The notes under the pieces were generated by a model, which saw only the letters and a list, made by a program, of their open reading frames with translations, did not search any database and had not been told where the DNA came from. The position numbers and the translations under genes are program-made. From NCBI GenBank assembly GCA_015039365.1, contig WION01000587.1:1-30850 (forward strand): DNA of 30,850 nt, written 5' to 3'. This DNA comes from Amanita rubescens. Its lineage: Eukaryota > Basidiomycota > Agaricomycetes > Agaricales > Amanitaceae. Position 1 is the stretch's first letter. Every line of letters starts with the position of its first letter. Shown here one piece after another: positions 9,841 to 21,242 of the stretch.

Positions 9841-12800
9841 ATGGTTACAAGTCGCCGTGTTACAACCGCTGCCAAGGGAAAACGGATTCCTGGGGCTTGT
9901 GACATATGTAAGAGGAAAAAAAGTGAGCGGCTCAAGGGGAGAAGATTATAGTCTTGCTCACCTTCTCACACAGTCAAATGTCAGTAATTCATGTTGGAAC
10001 GAGGCGGATACGCCGGATACTGAAGGTAAATATGCCCAGGTGACAGCGGCGAGAGGATGGGAAAATCTTGCACTAACTGTGAGACAGCTAGCCTTGATTG
10101 TACTCACAAGGAGACGACAAAGGTACGCTTGCAATTCTGCCAGTTACTGTGATAGAGTAACGAGTTTACGATAGGCCTTGGGGCCCGCTAAAAGGTTCGT
10201 CCTTCTATCGGATAAGAATAATCCAGTCATTTATTTACTCTGGGGTTAGTTATGTTGCAAATCTGGAGATGCGACTCGAGAAGATGGAAAAGGTGTTGAA
10301 CAGAGTATGTGCTTCTTCCGCGTTATCAAAGATCAAACTGTGAACCAATATTAGCTTTTGCCTGGGGTGGATTTAAACGCAGAATTGGATCATTTGGCCG
10401 ACATGCCAGAATGTCACAGTAGCCCTTCGTTTGCCTCTTCAGAATCTCCTGAGCCCTCCGGAGCGCAAGTTGTGAGGCACGATAACGAGGATTGCGTTGA
10501 TAATGGATTGATGCTCAAGCTTCAAAGGTTGGATCTGACACAGCCAGAACCAAGGTTCTTTGGTGGATCCAGGTCAGTGTTGTCTGATGCGGAGCTCGCA
10601 AGCTTCTCATACTTTGTCTTCAAAAGCGGATTTCGACTTATTCAGACTGCCCTTGATTTCAAAAGCCAGTATATGAACAACAGGCAGTTTGTCGGTGACC
10701 ACAAAATTACCAGTATCTTCAACCCTTGTAGACGACGGGAGTTTTGGGTTACTCTCCCCGTTAGTCTCTTGCTCTTCACAAAATCATATTCTCATCGTCT
10801 TTCTGCAGTGGCAGAGGGGGAAATTGGATGAAGAGCTTAACCTAGACGCATCGAAGCTTACGTTTCCCGATGACGATCTCCTTGTGTCCCTTGTCGACTT
10901 CTACTTCAAGGAAGTGAATATATTATTTCCCCTTTTACATCGTCCAACATTCGAACGACAAATTGCAGAACGTCTACACATGAGAGATGCCATGTTTGGG
11001 AATGTTGTACTCCTCGTTTGCGCACTTGGGTCAAAGTATTCCGACGACCCACGCAACTACATGGACAGCTCAGACACAAGAAGTTCTGGGCACAAGTGGT
11101 ACACGCAAGTTGATACTTGTCGAAAAGCATATATCACCAAGTCTTCACTGCATGAACTGCAGATGATTGCGGTACGTTCTCCAACCTGGCACTGTCTTGT
11201 TCTCACAGTTAAAAGCTCTTGGTTCTTTTCGGCAAATCAACTGGGAGATCTCACGGATCATGGGTACATGTTGGGTTGGGTCTGAAGTTGGCGCAAGAGA
11301 TGGGTGTGCATCGCCGTAGACTCGGAAAGGATGGACATATTACTGCAGAAGACGAGCTTTGGAAGCGTGCTTTCTGGTAACTATTCACCTCAACGATAAC
11401 GCATGTCTTACACTGTGCTTTGGCCAGGGTTCTATTGGTTCATGATCGACTGATAAGCGCTGGCTTTGGGAGACCCTGCACTATTCACGAAGAAGAGTGA
11501 GTTTTGTACATCTGCCCGTTGGATTACTTCCAATGTTCTGTGTCGCAGCTACGATCTGGATTATCCTGTGGAATGTGACGATGAATACTGGGATCTTCCC
11601 GATTCTTCAAAATCTTTCCAGCAGCCGCCGGATAAACCCTCGATTATTTCATATTTTAATTGTTTCCTTCGTTTGATAGAAATGATGGGTAACATTGTGC
11701 GCCTTCTGGTACGTTTGCTTTTTGAAGGATGAAGATCGTAAAATCAAACCGTAGTAGTATACAAACAGGAAACCAACGTCCATATTAGGGTTGGATTCTG
11801 AGGGGGAGGCGATAGCACACTTTGATTCTGCCTTAAATCAGTGGATAGATGGCGTACCTGATCACTGTAAGTGAAAGCAATTATGCCCGAATCTGACGAT
11901 AATCATCATATGCAGTGAGATGGAGTTCGAACCGCCAGGATAGTACATTTTTCAGGCAATCCGGCGCTTTATACCTTTCGTATTATGGCGTGCAAATTTA
12001 TATACATCGACCATTCATTCCATCCCTCAACAATCCGTCCCCTACTGGATTTCCATCGTTGGCGATTTGCACAAATGCGGCTCGATCGAGCTGTTACATA
12101 TTCGATGCTTTCAATCAGTCGAATATTTTACCATCGCCTTTTGTCCAGGTAAGTTTTATACGACACCTCTTCTTCGTCCGTCAACACATATGCCATAGTC
12201 ATGGGCTAGCTATGCAGCACTTGTTCTGTTGGTCAATGTCTGGAATAGCAAACGTTCCGGGTTGGAACACAACCATCGAAGAGAGTTGAGCCTTATCCAG
12301 AAGGTCTTGGATATGTTAGATATCTGCGAACAACGGTGGAGTGCTGCAGGCCGCATCAAGTTGGTCGATTTCTGCGATTTTTAACATGTGTTAACTATGA
12401 TATAATAGGGACATTATTGCGGAATTGGCTTTGTTCAGCGATGTCGTTATCGACACGAGTGGAGTAGACGACACTCCGTCACCAAACGCATCGAATAGCG
12501 CGGCACACCCAGACGTAAACGGGACGACGGCATATCAAAGCGAATATGTTTTACAAGCTAATGTTACCGAGCCAGTGCCTGTCAACGGGGGCGCCAGGAC
12601 CGCCATGGGAAGCGAATCGTATCCCGAGCCACTGCCGGTGTACAGCAACGAGCTTGGTCAGATACCTGTTTTTGGACAGTTTGGGTCTGTAGGGGCACCG
12701 TTGAACGGACAACTACCGGCGGGCGATCTACCCAACCACAGCGACAGACTGTTTACGCAAAATACATTCTATGGAAACGCTGGGTCCACGTATCAGGCGT

Positions 12801-13058
12801 CGGTATCATCTGGGATAAACGAATTCAGGGAGTTTGGTGCTCAGAGCTCGGGAGTATGGCCTCAAGGTGAACAGAAGATGATGGGCATGGATGACGTGGA
12901 TATGTGGCTCGCGTCCACAAATGTATTTCAGTAAGTGAACTCTCGAGGTGAGGTGACTGAGAATAATGCTTATTATTATTTTTCGTAGATGGGAAAATAT
13001 TTTTATGAGTGTTGATCAGCAGGAGAATGTGATAGAGAATGGGTACAGAGGATCTTGA
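9841..13058 (+). CDS. Zn2Cys6 transcription factor with fungal-specific TF domain (XlnR-like)
   Basis: Nuclear DNA-binding regulator of 814 residues. Sixteen exons: 9841-9922, 9974-9979, 10040-10122, 10175-10194, 10250-10304, 10355-10572, 10627-10759, 10809-11171, 11216-11376, 11428-11496, 11549-11708, 11758-11866, 11916-12148, 12199-12359, 12409-12930 and 12989-13058; all phases agree. The zinc cluster has C20, C23, C30, C40, C43 and C50. A short coiled coil (NLEMRLEKMEKVLNR) and LLPGVDLNAEL follow. The fungal-specific domain shows LFPLLHRPTFERQI, GLKLAQEMGVHRR, AEDELWKRAFWVL, FGRPCTIHEED, YPVECDDEYWD and IHRPFIPSLNNP. The C-terminal part is low-complexity and Asn/Gly/Pro-rich. C30 depends on a 6-nt exon. 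Targets are unknown; relatives often control carbohydrate use. The aldo-keto reductase gene starts 300 bp downstream on the same strand. Confidence 0.92.
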
Positions 13059-13357
13059 CGTGTGTAATTTTTGCCATGTGTTTATGAACATTTATGAGTC
13101 GCAAAACTGCTACTGTATCTTTTTTGCCGCCTAAAAACTGGCAGGCTGAATATTTCTTCTAAACCATCTGAAGAGTATTTCTTTTCCTCGACTTCACGAC
13201 GCATCTGCATCCGTATTGAATTACGTGCATGAGAACTTCGATTTGTTCACTATGACGAAATGGCGGTCCATATCGGGACCCTGGCCCGATTGGCACTTCC
13301 ATTTGTTGTCCTCATCTCATTCACATTATCATCACGTAACAGAGCACCACGACGACG

Positions 13358-14303
13358 ATGACCGCGACTACGAAACTGATATACGGTACGGCCTGGAAGA
13401 AGGAGCGCACAACGGCGTTGGTTGTCCAGGCCGTCCTGCACGGCTTTCGAGCGATCGACACCGCTTGTCAGCCAAAGCATTACAGGTACGAGGCCCGCAT
13501 GTAAAAATTAAAAAAAAGTACCTCAGCATCTCAACAAACGCTATTAGGGAAGACCTGGTTGGCGAAGCCCTCTCCATTCTCTACGACAAGCACGGATTTA
13601 AACGTGAAGACTTGTTCATCCAAACCAAGTAAAACCGTCGCTCCTAGACCTTCTCATCACTGACCGATACCTTAGGTACACGCCAATATCCGGCCAAGAC
13701 ACTTCCAAACCACTTCCATACGACCCCCAAACCCCCATCGAGACCCAAATCCAAGCTTCGCTTTCCACCTCTCTCCGCAACCTCCGCACGACCTACATCG
13801 ACAGCTACCTCCTCCACTCCCCCTTACCCACGCTTCCTGAAACGCTCGAAGCATGGCACACCCTGATCCAACTCCAATCTACCGGTCAAGTCCGGCGCAT
13901 AGGGATAAGCAACGCCTATGACACCCGGTTGCTCGCGCGTCTGAGCAAGGAACAAGCAAAACCCGATGTGGTGCAAAATAGGTGGTATCAAGGAAATGGA
14001 TGGGATCGAGGCGTGGTGATGTTTTGTAGAGAGATGGGAGTGGAGTATCAGAGCTTTTGGACGTTGACGGGGTCGCCCGAGTTGATTGAACATCCGGTTG
14101 TGAGACAGTTGGTGGAGAAGAAGGCAGAAAAGGTGACGCCTGAACAAATTGTGTACGCGTTTGCGTTGGGAGAGGGGGTGAGGCCTATTTCGGGTACGAC
14201 GAGTGAGAAGCATATGGATGACGATGTACATGTGGCGGAGATCACGTTGGAAGAAGAAGAAGAGCTTGTAAAGGAATTGAGGGCGTTTGTCTGGGGCCCG
14301 TAA
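13358..14303 (+). CDS. Aldo-keto reductase
   Basis: Cytosolic NAD(P)H-dependent carbonyl reductase of 278 residues in three exons (13358-13485, 13548-13628, 13676-14303) with agreeing phases. The four catalytic residues are present: D34 (FRAIDTA), Y42 (PKHYRE), K70 (LFIQTK) and H117 (YLLHSP). Later family marks are VRRIGISNAYD, VVQNRWYQGNGWDRG and the cofactor-binding end (VRPISGTTSEKHMDDD). The start MTATTKLIYGTAW was chosen because it leads directly into the first barrel strand; an upstream ATG at 13216 is in another frame. The substrate is unknown. The stop TAA lies only 8 bp from the stop of the convergent gene, so the 3' UTRs must overlap. Confidence 0.92.
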
Positions 14304-14311
14304 TCAACTGT

Positions 14312-15402
14312 TCAATAATGTACAGCGTCAGGTGCGAACTGCCAGCGGCGAATGTACCTTGTGACCCGGACGGGGCAGTCAATGGACCAGTGCATCTCTT
14401 TGCAGTAATGACAGGAATGTCGAGGCGCTATATGCTCTCGCTTCGTACAGTCGTTGAGGTGGTGGTCTCCGCCGCAAGCATAGCACTTTATATTTTGCGG
14501 GTCGGGCTTTTTCTTTTCCAATTTGTGTTTTATCAACATTTCAACGAACAGTCGTCTCCTCTCCCTACGCCCAGTTTCGCGTCCGGGAAGGAGAACCTGT
14601 CTTTTCCATATGCGTTCCATAGTGAACCAAGAAAGGCGAAAGTTGGTTGGGTGGACGTGCCTACCGAGGGCGGTGAGATGGGATGCAAATTCAGTGGAAT
14701 AGATGTCTTCAACGAGGATGGCCAGGCGCACGTCCCGAAGGGTTATACCTGGGATTGTAGTCGGAGAAGGGAGGATTAATGCGGGTGGTTCGGAAGCTTG
14801 TTGCACTGTCTCCTCGACCCAAGTCGGACGCTTCGCGGAATCCGTTTGGGTGGCCACAGTAACCGTGAACGGGCTCGCGTTCTCAACATGTACGGATGGA
14901 TGGTGCTGTTGGACGATTATTCAATGCTACGTGGAATATCACAGCGTTGTGCACTCACGTTTTCTGCCGTTGCCGCCGCTGCAATCTTGAGAAAAAACGA
15001 AGTAGCAGATTCGTAATCCTCAAACCGATACCTTGCAGAGAGGAGCATTGTATATCGAGGTTTTTCATGCTCTGTTTTGGGTTTCCACAATTTGAGACTT
15101 TGACCCCAACCTCGCGTATAGAGGGGATATACATAGCTAAGGACGTCGTATTCGGTTAGCCAAGGGGTCGGGTAGCCTTTGAGGGGAGAAGGTAATGGAG
15201 GGATGGGTTCTTCCTGCGGGAAATCCCTCAAAGCGTTCGGTTTTGGACCTGAAAAATCACCGGGCTTGGGCTTGTGCTCTATCACGTCCAAGGCGGAAAG
15301 CCTGGATACCATACCCGCCATTTGCTCGAGAAGCGACCATTTGTGCGAGACGAACCTGGCAAGCTGAGGCTTGATCAATTTGACCGTGCAGTGAAAAAGC
15401 AT
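14312..15402 (-). CDS. Pterin-4a-carbinolamine dehydratase-like protein with two C-terminal zinc knuckles
   Basis: Two exons on the complement (15402-14959 and 14905-14312) encode 345 residues. The middle matches the pterin dehydratase fold: ARYRFEDYESATSFF, then NHHPSVHVENASPFTVTVAT and GITLRDVRLAILVEDIY. The intron falls exactly before His-His-Pro (residues 149-151). The third catalytic His usually found in a T-H pair is replaced by Gln168 (ATQTD), so activity is doubtful. The C-terminus carries two CX2CX3HX4C knuckles (CYACGGDHHLNDC, residues 289-301, and CHYCKEMHWSIDC, 313-325), which suggest RNA or protein binding. The N-terminus (MLFHCTVKLIKPQLARFVS) is basic and could be a mitochondrial presequence. 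The start is only 15 bp after the MVD stop on the same strand, so a later Met (MAGMVSRL) or shared transcript is possible. Confidence 0.75.
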
Positions 15403-15417
15403 ACAGCGGTAAATAAA

Positions 15418-16678
15418 CTAAATTAGCGTTTTTGGTATCCCATTCGTTCCCAATAAAGATTCAGTTTCTTCTAACTTCCTGGGCCCATCTCCTACTTTCG
15501 TGTGTATCAACCCTTTTACAGCACCCACTTCAAACCTCTTTGCCACATTTTCATTGAATCCTTCAACCAACTTGCCTTGAGCCAGCGGCTGGATGCCAAA
15601 CACGTCTTTGAACGCGTTTGGAGTCTGTGGGAAATAATATTGAATCAGCTCAACGATTTCTTTCATGTGGGCAGCAGGAGCGTAGATGACCGCGTTGGGT
15701 CCTGCGTCATAGGTGTAAGCGGCCTTGTACCCACCACCCGCGGCGTGGGAGACGCGGTTATATTCGACGATGAGGGATATAATGGCCCGGGAGACGTCGT
15801 TCATGTAAAAGATGGGGGGCTCAGTGTCGAGGGCAACTGCGTGGAACTGATTTGAATCTGTCATGGTGATCTTGGCAAAGGTATTGAAATCGCAATCTTT
15901 GATGGCCTTGGTGATGTCTTGCATTCGCTGGGGAACGACGTGTGCGATGCGGTGTTGGAGGAGAGGGGAGGTTTCGACGGTGCGTTGCATGCCGCTAGTG
16001 GATGATGTTCCCTTTTTATCATCGGATACGACGCAGATGAGGGCGTGCATATCAGGCCAGTGCGACTCTGGCGCGATCTGGACGGCAAGCGAGTCAGAGC
16101 CATCGGGGTTGTTTCCCATCTGCCAGGCGACGTATCCTCCGTAAAGGGAGCGACATGCCGAACCAGATCCCTGGCGCGCGATGAGGGAGAGAGTCGAGGG
16201 CGATACAGGTAGTTCGTAGAGATGCGCCAAGGAGGCAACGAGGGCAGCGAACCCGGACGCGGAAGAAGCAAGGCCTGCGGCGGTGGGGAAGTTGTTGTAG
16301 GACGCGATGTGGACGTGCCAGGCGGACAATTGAACGGCGCTAGGGTCCTTGTCCTCGACGTGAAGCTTGCGCAGGCGTTTCATCTCGAAAATGCAAGTCG
16401 CCGTGCGCCCACCTGCTTTGATTTCTTCTTCCTTACCGTTGAGCCATAATCTGTCACTTTCAAACAAATTGTCTGCACGGGATGTGGTGGTGGACCGTAG
16501 ATGATCCTGGCTGAGGGTGACCGAGAGAGACGAGTTGGTGGGCAAGATTAACTTGGTGTCGCGCTTACCCCAGTACCTGCATCGGTGTCAGCGAATATTT
16601 TACGGCTTATGGGCAGCGTACGTACTTGATGCAAGCGATATTGACGGGAGCCGAGGCTGTGGCCTGGTAGATGGTCAT
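15418..16678 (-). CDS. MVD1: Diphosphomevalonate decarboxylase
   Basis: Last enzyme of the mevalonate pathway: ATP-dependent decarboxylation of mevalonate 5-diphosphate to isopentenyl diphosphate, feeding sterols and other isoprenoids. Two exons on the complement (16678-16626 and 16576-15418) give 403 residues, the normal length. Family marks: APVNIACIKYWGKRD at the N-terminus, the phosphate-binding NNFPTAAGLASSASG of GHMP kinases, ARQGSGSACRSLYGG, and the catalytic Asp in AAYTYDAGPNAV. The intron after ACIK is supported by a clean GTACGT and GATGCAG. The gene is complete and without frame breaks. It shares a 396-bp divergent promoter with CCR4. Confidence 0.97.
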
Positions 16679-17074
16679 AATACAAAAGCAAGATCCGTTT
16701 AATACTTTGATTAGATTGCAAATGAAGCATGTGTGTGTGCAGCCGACCAAGCTTACTTCCGCGCCTCATCCTGCAGGCACTCGCAGCCGCTGCACCATAC
16801 CAGACGATGGGCAATACCTCGCCGTCGCCGTGTACAACGATGAGGGCGGTGGGTCACGTGCCCTGGATGGACGAGAAGATTCCCACGGGTTTGGCCCGCT
16901 TTCCGCTTTGTTACAGACAACGACGAGCGCAGCGCGATTGACAGCGAGCTCAACGCCTTCGACACCGTAGCGCATAGCGACAACGAGTAGAAGCACACTG
17001 GGCGCTCAGACTCACCCAGGTTCCCTCTTCTCCGGCGCTGCCAGCTCTGCGATTAAGGCGTCGTAGCGATTGGG
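16679..17074. promoter_or_regulatory. Divergent promoter region between MVD1 and CCR4
   Basis: 396 bp between two start codons pointing apart, with no convincing coding frame. It contains one perfect palindromic E-box/G-box, CACGTG, at 16855-16860 (context GGGTCACGTGCCC). That site can be bound by bHLH factors; sterol-responsive SREBP-type factors also bind E-box-like sites, which would make sense upstream of MVD1, but this link is inference. Confidence 0.45.
16855..16860. promoter_or_regulatory. CACGTG E-box in the MVD1-CCR4 divergent promoter
   Basis: A single perfect 6-bp palindrome roughly midway between the two start codons, 177 bp from MVD1 and 215 bp from CCR4. A 6-mer can occur by chance, so function is uncertain. 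Confidence 0.3.
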
Positions 17075-19642
17075 ATGTATTATCCACAGCAGTCACCAGG
17101 CATCGCTCACAAGCTCGCCGCTCATCACGACCAATCAGCTTGGCCTCGCCAGCATTCGCTTGTACCTTCCGCTCAACCCCCAGTCGCTCCCCCACCTCCA
17201 TCTCCCGGCTATGCGCTATACACCAATGGCTCTGTCGCCCTTCAGCATCACTCAGTTCACCACCCCCACCCACTCACAGTACACCCACCTATTCAACATC
17301 ACCACCAGAATTCTCTTTCTCACTATCCCTCACCCCCTAATGGCCATTCCCATCAACAGCATCACCTCTCCTCCGGCTCTCCGGCAAGCGTAGGAAACCA
17401 GATCATTTCCTCTCATTGGCAGCAGCAGCTTCTCAAGTGTGATGTACGTCTCTGGTTTCGTTTTATTTTTTTCCCGCTAATCTGACTCATACTCCTTTTC
17501 AGATTGTCCGCTCCTCACGATCGCCGCACCACCGCGCCAGAGCGAGCGCAATGGCCTCCAGGGGTTTCTTCAAGTCCGCCATACCGATCACAAACCCGAA
17601 CCTCGTCAAAGCTCCTGTCGATCCCAGTACCAACGGCACTAAAGACTCCCCATCCGTTACCTCTACGCCAGAAACACAAGAGACATCCCCGGGAGGCGGC
17701 AGCGCCGTCAACCATCCATCTTCCACAGTCGCACCGATCGCAGAGGCACCACGGCCAACAGCCAACAAACCTCCAGAGAGCACTTGGTCTTCCCTTGACA
17801 TGGGTGGTGTCAATATCAAAAACCTACCTCCAAATTCCGGCCTATTCTCCTTCACCTTCCTCCTTAACCTCTACCTCAACCATAACGCTCTGTCTTCCAT
17901 TCCCCCTGAAATTTCAAAGCTTCGGCATCTGGAGTTGCTAGACTTGTCGGGCAACAGCCTGACGTCTCTTCCACCAGAACTCGGGATGCTGACCCAGCTC
18001 AAAGAGCTTTACATGTTTGACAATCATCTAACAACATTACCGATGGAGCTGGGCAGCTTGCACCAGCTACAGACGATGGGGATCGAAGGCAATCCACTAG
18101 ATGCACAACTCAAGGCTCTCGTGCAAAAGGATGGGACGGCGGCACTCGTAAGTTACCTAAGGGACTCTTGTCCTGTGCCTGCACCTCCTCCAAAACGAGC
18201 CTGGAAACATCTCTTATCTCCTCCCGATCGAGAAGCCCTCGCAACCGATCTCGGCACGGAGATATTCAGCGTCCTATGCTACAATATCCTCTGCGAGAAG
18301 TATGCAACAGAGAAACTGTACGGCTACACGCCATCATGGGCATTGTCATGGGATTACCGCAAGAAGCTCGTCCTATCCGAACTGATGACTTATGAAGCGG
18401 ATTTCTTGTGCTTGCAAGAGGTGGATATAGGCCAGTACGAGGACTACTTTGTCAAGCACTTGTCGGCGCGGGGGTATGATGGGGTGTATTGGCCCAAGTC
18501 GAGGTACAAGACGATGAACGATGCAGATCGAAGGTTGGTCGATGGGTGTGCTACGTTTTACAAATCAGACAAGTGCGTGTCGTCTCTTTTCCGTCTCGGA
18601 CCCGACTGACGCGGTACAGGTATCAACTGGTCGAGAAGCATCTCATCGAGTTTAGTGCAGTCGCGATGCAGAGACAAGATTTCAAGAAGACGGACGACAT
18701 GTTCAATCGGGTATTGGGCAAGGACCATATTGCCGTCGTCTGTCTCTTTGAGGACAAGGCATCGGGCTCGCGGCTAATCGTTGCCAACGCGCACATCCAC
18801 TGGGACCCTGCATTTCGCGACGTCAAACTTGTACAAGTCGCACTGCTCGTCGATGAGATTGAGAAGATTGCAAATAACTTTGCAAAGCTGCCTCCAAGGC
18901 TGAATTTGTCCATCCCAACAATGTCATCGACAATGGTCTCCTCAGCTGGCTCAACATCGGACGAAGAGGGACAGAGTTTCGGAGGTTCTTCCACAGCGAC
19001 AACAGCGGACGGGACGAACACAGATCCGACTACGGCCGCTTCCTCGCCTACCTCTTCTATGGCTAATGGCGTGCCCAAGCGTCGACCACAGCCTATTTAC
19101 TCGGACGGGACTAAAATTCCAATCATCGTCTGTGGAGACTTCAACTCGGTTCCATCCTCAGGCGTGTACGAGTTCCTTGCGACGGGTGCTTTGGCGCCGA
19201 ACCACCCAGATTTCCTGTCACATACGTATGGGCGGTATACGTCAGAAGGTCTACGGCACCGACTGAATCTGAAGAGCGCATACGCGGTACCTGGCGCAGG
19301 TGGGGAGAACCTCCTAACAAATTACACACCCAGCTTCCAGGGTATGCTTGATTACGTGTGGTATACGGGTGCCACCGTAGGCGTCAACGCTGTCCTTGGC
19401 GAGGTGGACCGGGGTTACCTGGAGAAGGTGGTCGGATTCCCAAATGCTCATTTCCCATCAGAGTGAGTGGTCCTTTTTTCCTGCGCAGAGTAGTGTGCTG
19501 AGATGATCACAGCCACGTGTGTATCATGTCCGAGTTTAGAGTCAAGCCGCAGCGAATGGATTTGCAACGTCCGTTGCTGCCGTCAACATCAATGCCACCC
19601 TCGATGCTTTCACCCGCGCTCACCTCATCATCTCCATCATGA
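17075..19642 (+). CDS. CCR4: CCR4-type poly(A) deadenylase (LRR + EEP nuclease)
   Basis: Catalytic subunit of the CCR4-NOT complex; shortens mRNA poly(A) tails in the cytoplasm. Four exons (17075-17443, 17503-18572, 18620-19462, 19513-19642) give 803 residues with agreeing phases. The N-terminus is Pro/His/Ser-rich. Leucine-rich repeats lie at about residues 226-320 (LLNLYLNHNALSSIPPEI, LELLDLSGNSLTSLPPEL) and normally contact the NOT1/CAF1 module. The Mg-dependent EEP nuclease domain runs from about residue 378 (FSVLCYNILCEKYAT) with the active-site motifs LCLQEVD, NAHIHWDP, VCGDFNSVPSSG and the final PSDHVCIMSEF, which is completed only by the last exon. A Ser/Thr-rich insertion (about 18900-19075) interrupts the nuclease domain. 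Confidence 0.97.
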
Positions 19643-21242
19643 ATGTATATAATAATACAGCGCTCATCAAGGTGCTATTGTGTTTTTGTATCTTTCTCTT
19701 TTAACTTTCTTACTTTTTTTCTTTATTCTCCACGTTGCTTCGCGCCATGGTGTTCTGACACTTTTCTCCCTTTTCCTCTTCCGTTCCGATTGTGTTGTCA
19801 ATGGCACTGTCTGGGTATACATCGTCGGCCATTCCTTTCACTCTCCTCTTCGTCTATCCTCTTCTATCTGTCCTGTCTGCCTAGTTACCGCTGTATCCCC
19901 CCTCACCTTGTATACGCGTACATCACTGCCAATACATACAATGATATATACTTGCACAAGCTCGCATATTTTTTCATTCTTTCTTGTCTTACGCAATTAC
20001 TAGTGTTCATTAACTGGCATGCATTACTTGTATTTGGCTTCAGACACATACACACAATACTCGAGGAATCCCGTCGTCGTCCAGTCATCTCAGCAACAGT
20101 CGCCGCGACCGCACATAGGTTCTTCTCTCTTTTTTCCGCAAATCACAATCAAGGTCGTTCACATGGTCGCTTGTATACGTAGGGAATTTTTTTTTTCCTT
20201 CTTTCTCTGGCATTTTTTTTTGAATCCGAGTAAGTAGTACAATAACCCATATCTTACGAGTCGATGGACATGTTACGCTTTGCGTGCGTACTGTACATAT
20301 GGTATATATAAATATAGGCACTCTGGCAAAATGTATACTGTTGTTTGTTTCATATACTCTCTGATTGCGGGATGAATCTTGCGCGCGCGGGAGGACAAGG
20401 CGGAGCGCGTTTGGGGTTAACCAATTCATACTCCCGTAAGGACATGGAAATATCAATAGTTGAGGGGCCAGGACGTGATACTCTGTTTACCATGTTGGAG
20501 GCGAAGCGTTTGCACTACGAGCCATGTGAGACATTGCAGGTAACAATTAGCACCAAGAACATATACATGCTCCTTGCCCAAGTACCTCGTACCCGACATC
20601 GGTGCCCAGTGAAAACCTCGCATTTAGGGCCAAGACAGCTGTAAATAGATCATCTATTTTTGTGTCGAGTCTAATCTATTTTTAACGTTGACGACATTGG
20701 GAGTGGTTGTACTACGCAGTCTACTTTCCACCTTTCCCTCGCTACAGTTACTCGCCACTCGCCCGTCTATCACCTTCGCTTAGGTTGCCTTCGCATTGTT
20801 TGGAATTCAGTTAGGTACCTACTGTAGAATCTCGCTCATATGCCCATCATCTATCGTTTTCAGATCACCACTTTCTCCCTACAGCTTTCAGCATATTAGT
20901 TCACTCTCACGCAATTGATCTTGAAGAAAGATAACAAGGGGATGGAGGAAACGTACAGAAATCCAGGGAGTGGGAAAAAAAAAAGAAAATCAGAAGGAAT
21001 TGGCATGTATTTTAATGAATTAATAGTGGTGGTTCAGAATGACGTTCCATCATACACCATACTCAGCACTTCCTGGGTCAACTTGTCTACGAATAGCGGT
21101 GCCAAGTTGTGGCTGAGATATTCAATATTCAAGCGGTTACAGGTGAGAAAAACTCATACGAAAGTGAAAGTAGTTTCAATGTTCAAAACAATCATTAGAT
21201 AACCAAGGTCACCATATTATACATGGAACACCTGAACAGATT
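19643..21242. other. 1.6-kb region between two convergent genes, no gene identified
   Basis: This is long for the space between the 3' ends of CCR4 and the protease. The first 250 bp are T-rich on the plus strand, as expected of a 3' UTR. A possible small frame, MNLARAGGQGGARLGLTN, begins at about 20371; I cannot relate it to any family. The stretch 20700-20940 is pyrimidine-rich and promoter-like. At 21034-21130 the minus strand reads NIEYLSHNLAPLFVDKLTQ to a stop, which looks protein-like but has no clear upstream exon. No tRNA or repeat is seen. Confidence 0.4.

Noticed and set aside
11172..11285. Possible frame break in the transcription factor after HELQMIA
   Set aside because: An intron of 44 nt (11172-11215) leads into LLVLFGKSTG and on to GLKLAQEMGVHRR without any break.
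11709..11820. Frame conflict at the acceptor near 11749-11770
   Set aside because: Using the acceptor at 11757 (GTAGTAG) gives YTNRKPTSILGLDSEGEA in the right frame.
13216..13632. 138-codon plus-strand frame starting upstream of the aldo-keto reductase
   Set aside because: It is in another frame from the barrel start MTATTKLIYGTAW and only shadows exons 1 and 2.
19643..20182. 179-codon plus-strand frame rich in Phe, Leu and Ser
   Set aside because: It begins right at the CCR4 stop, is T-rich low-complexity sequence, and is better explained as 3' UTR.
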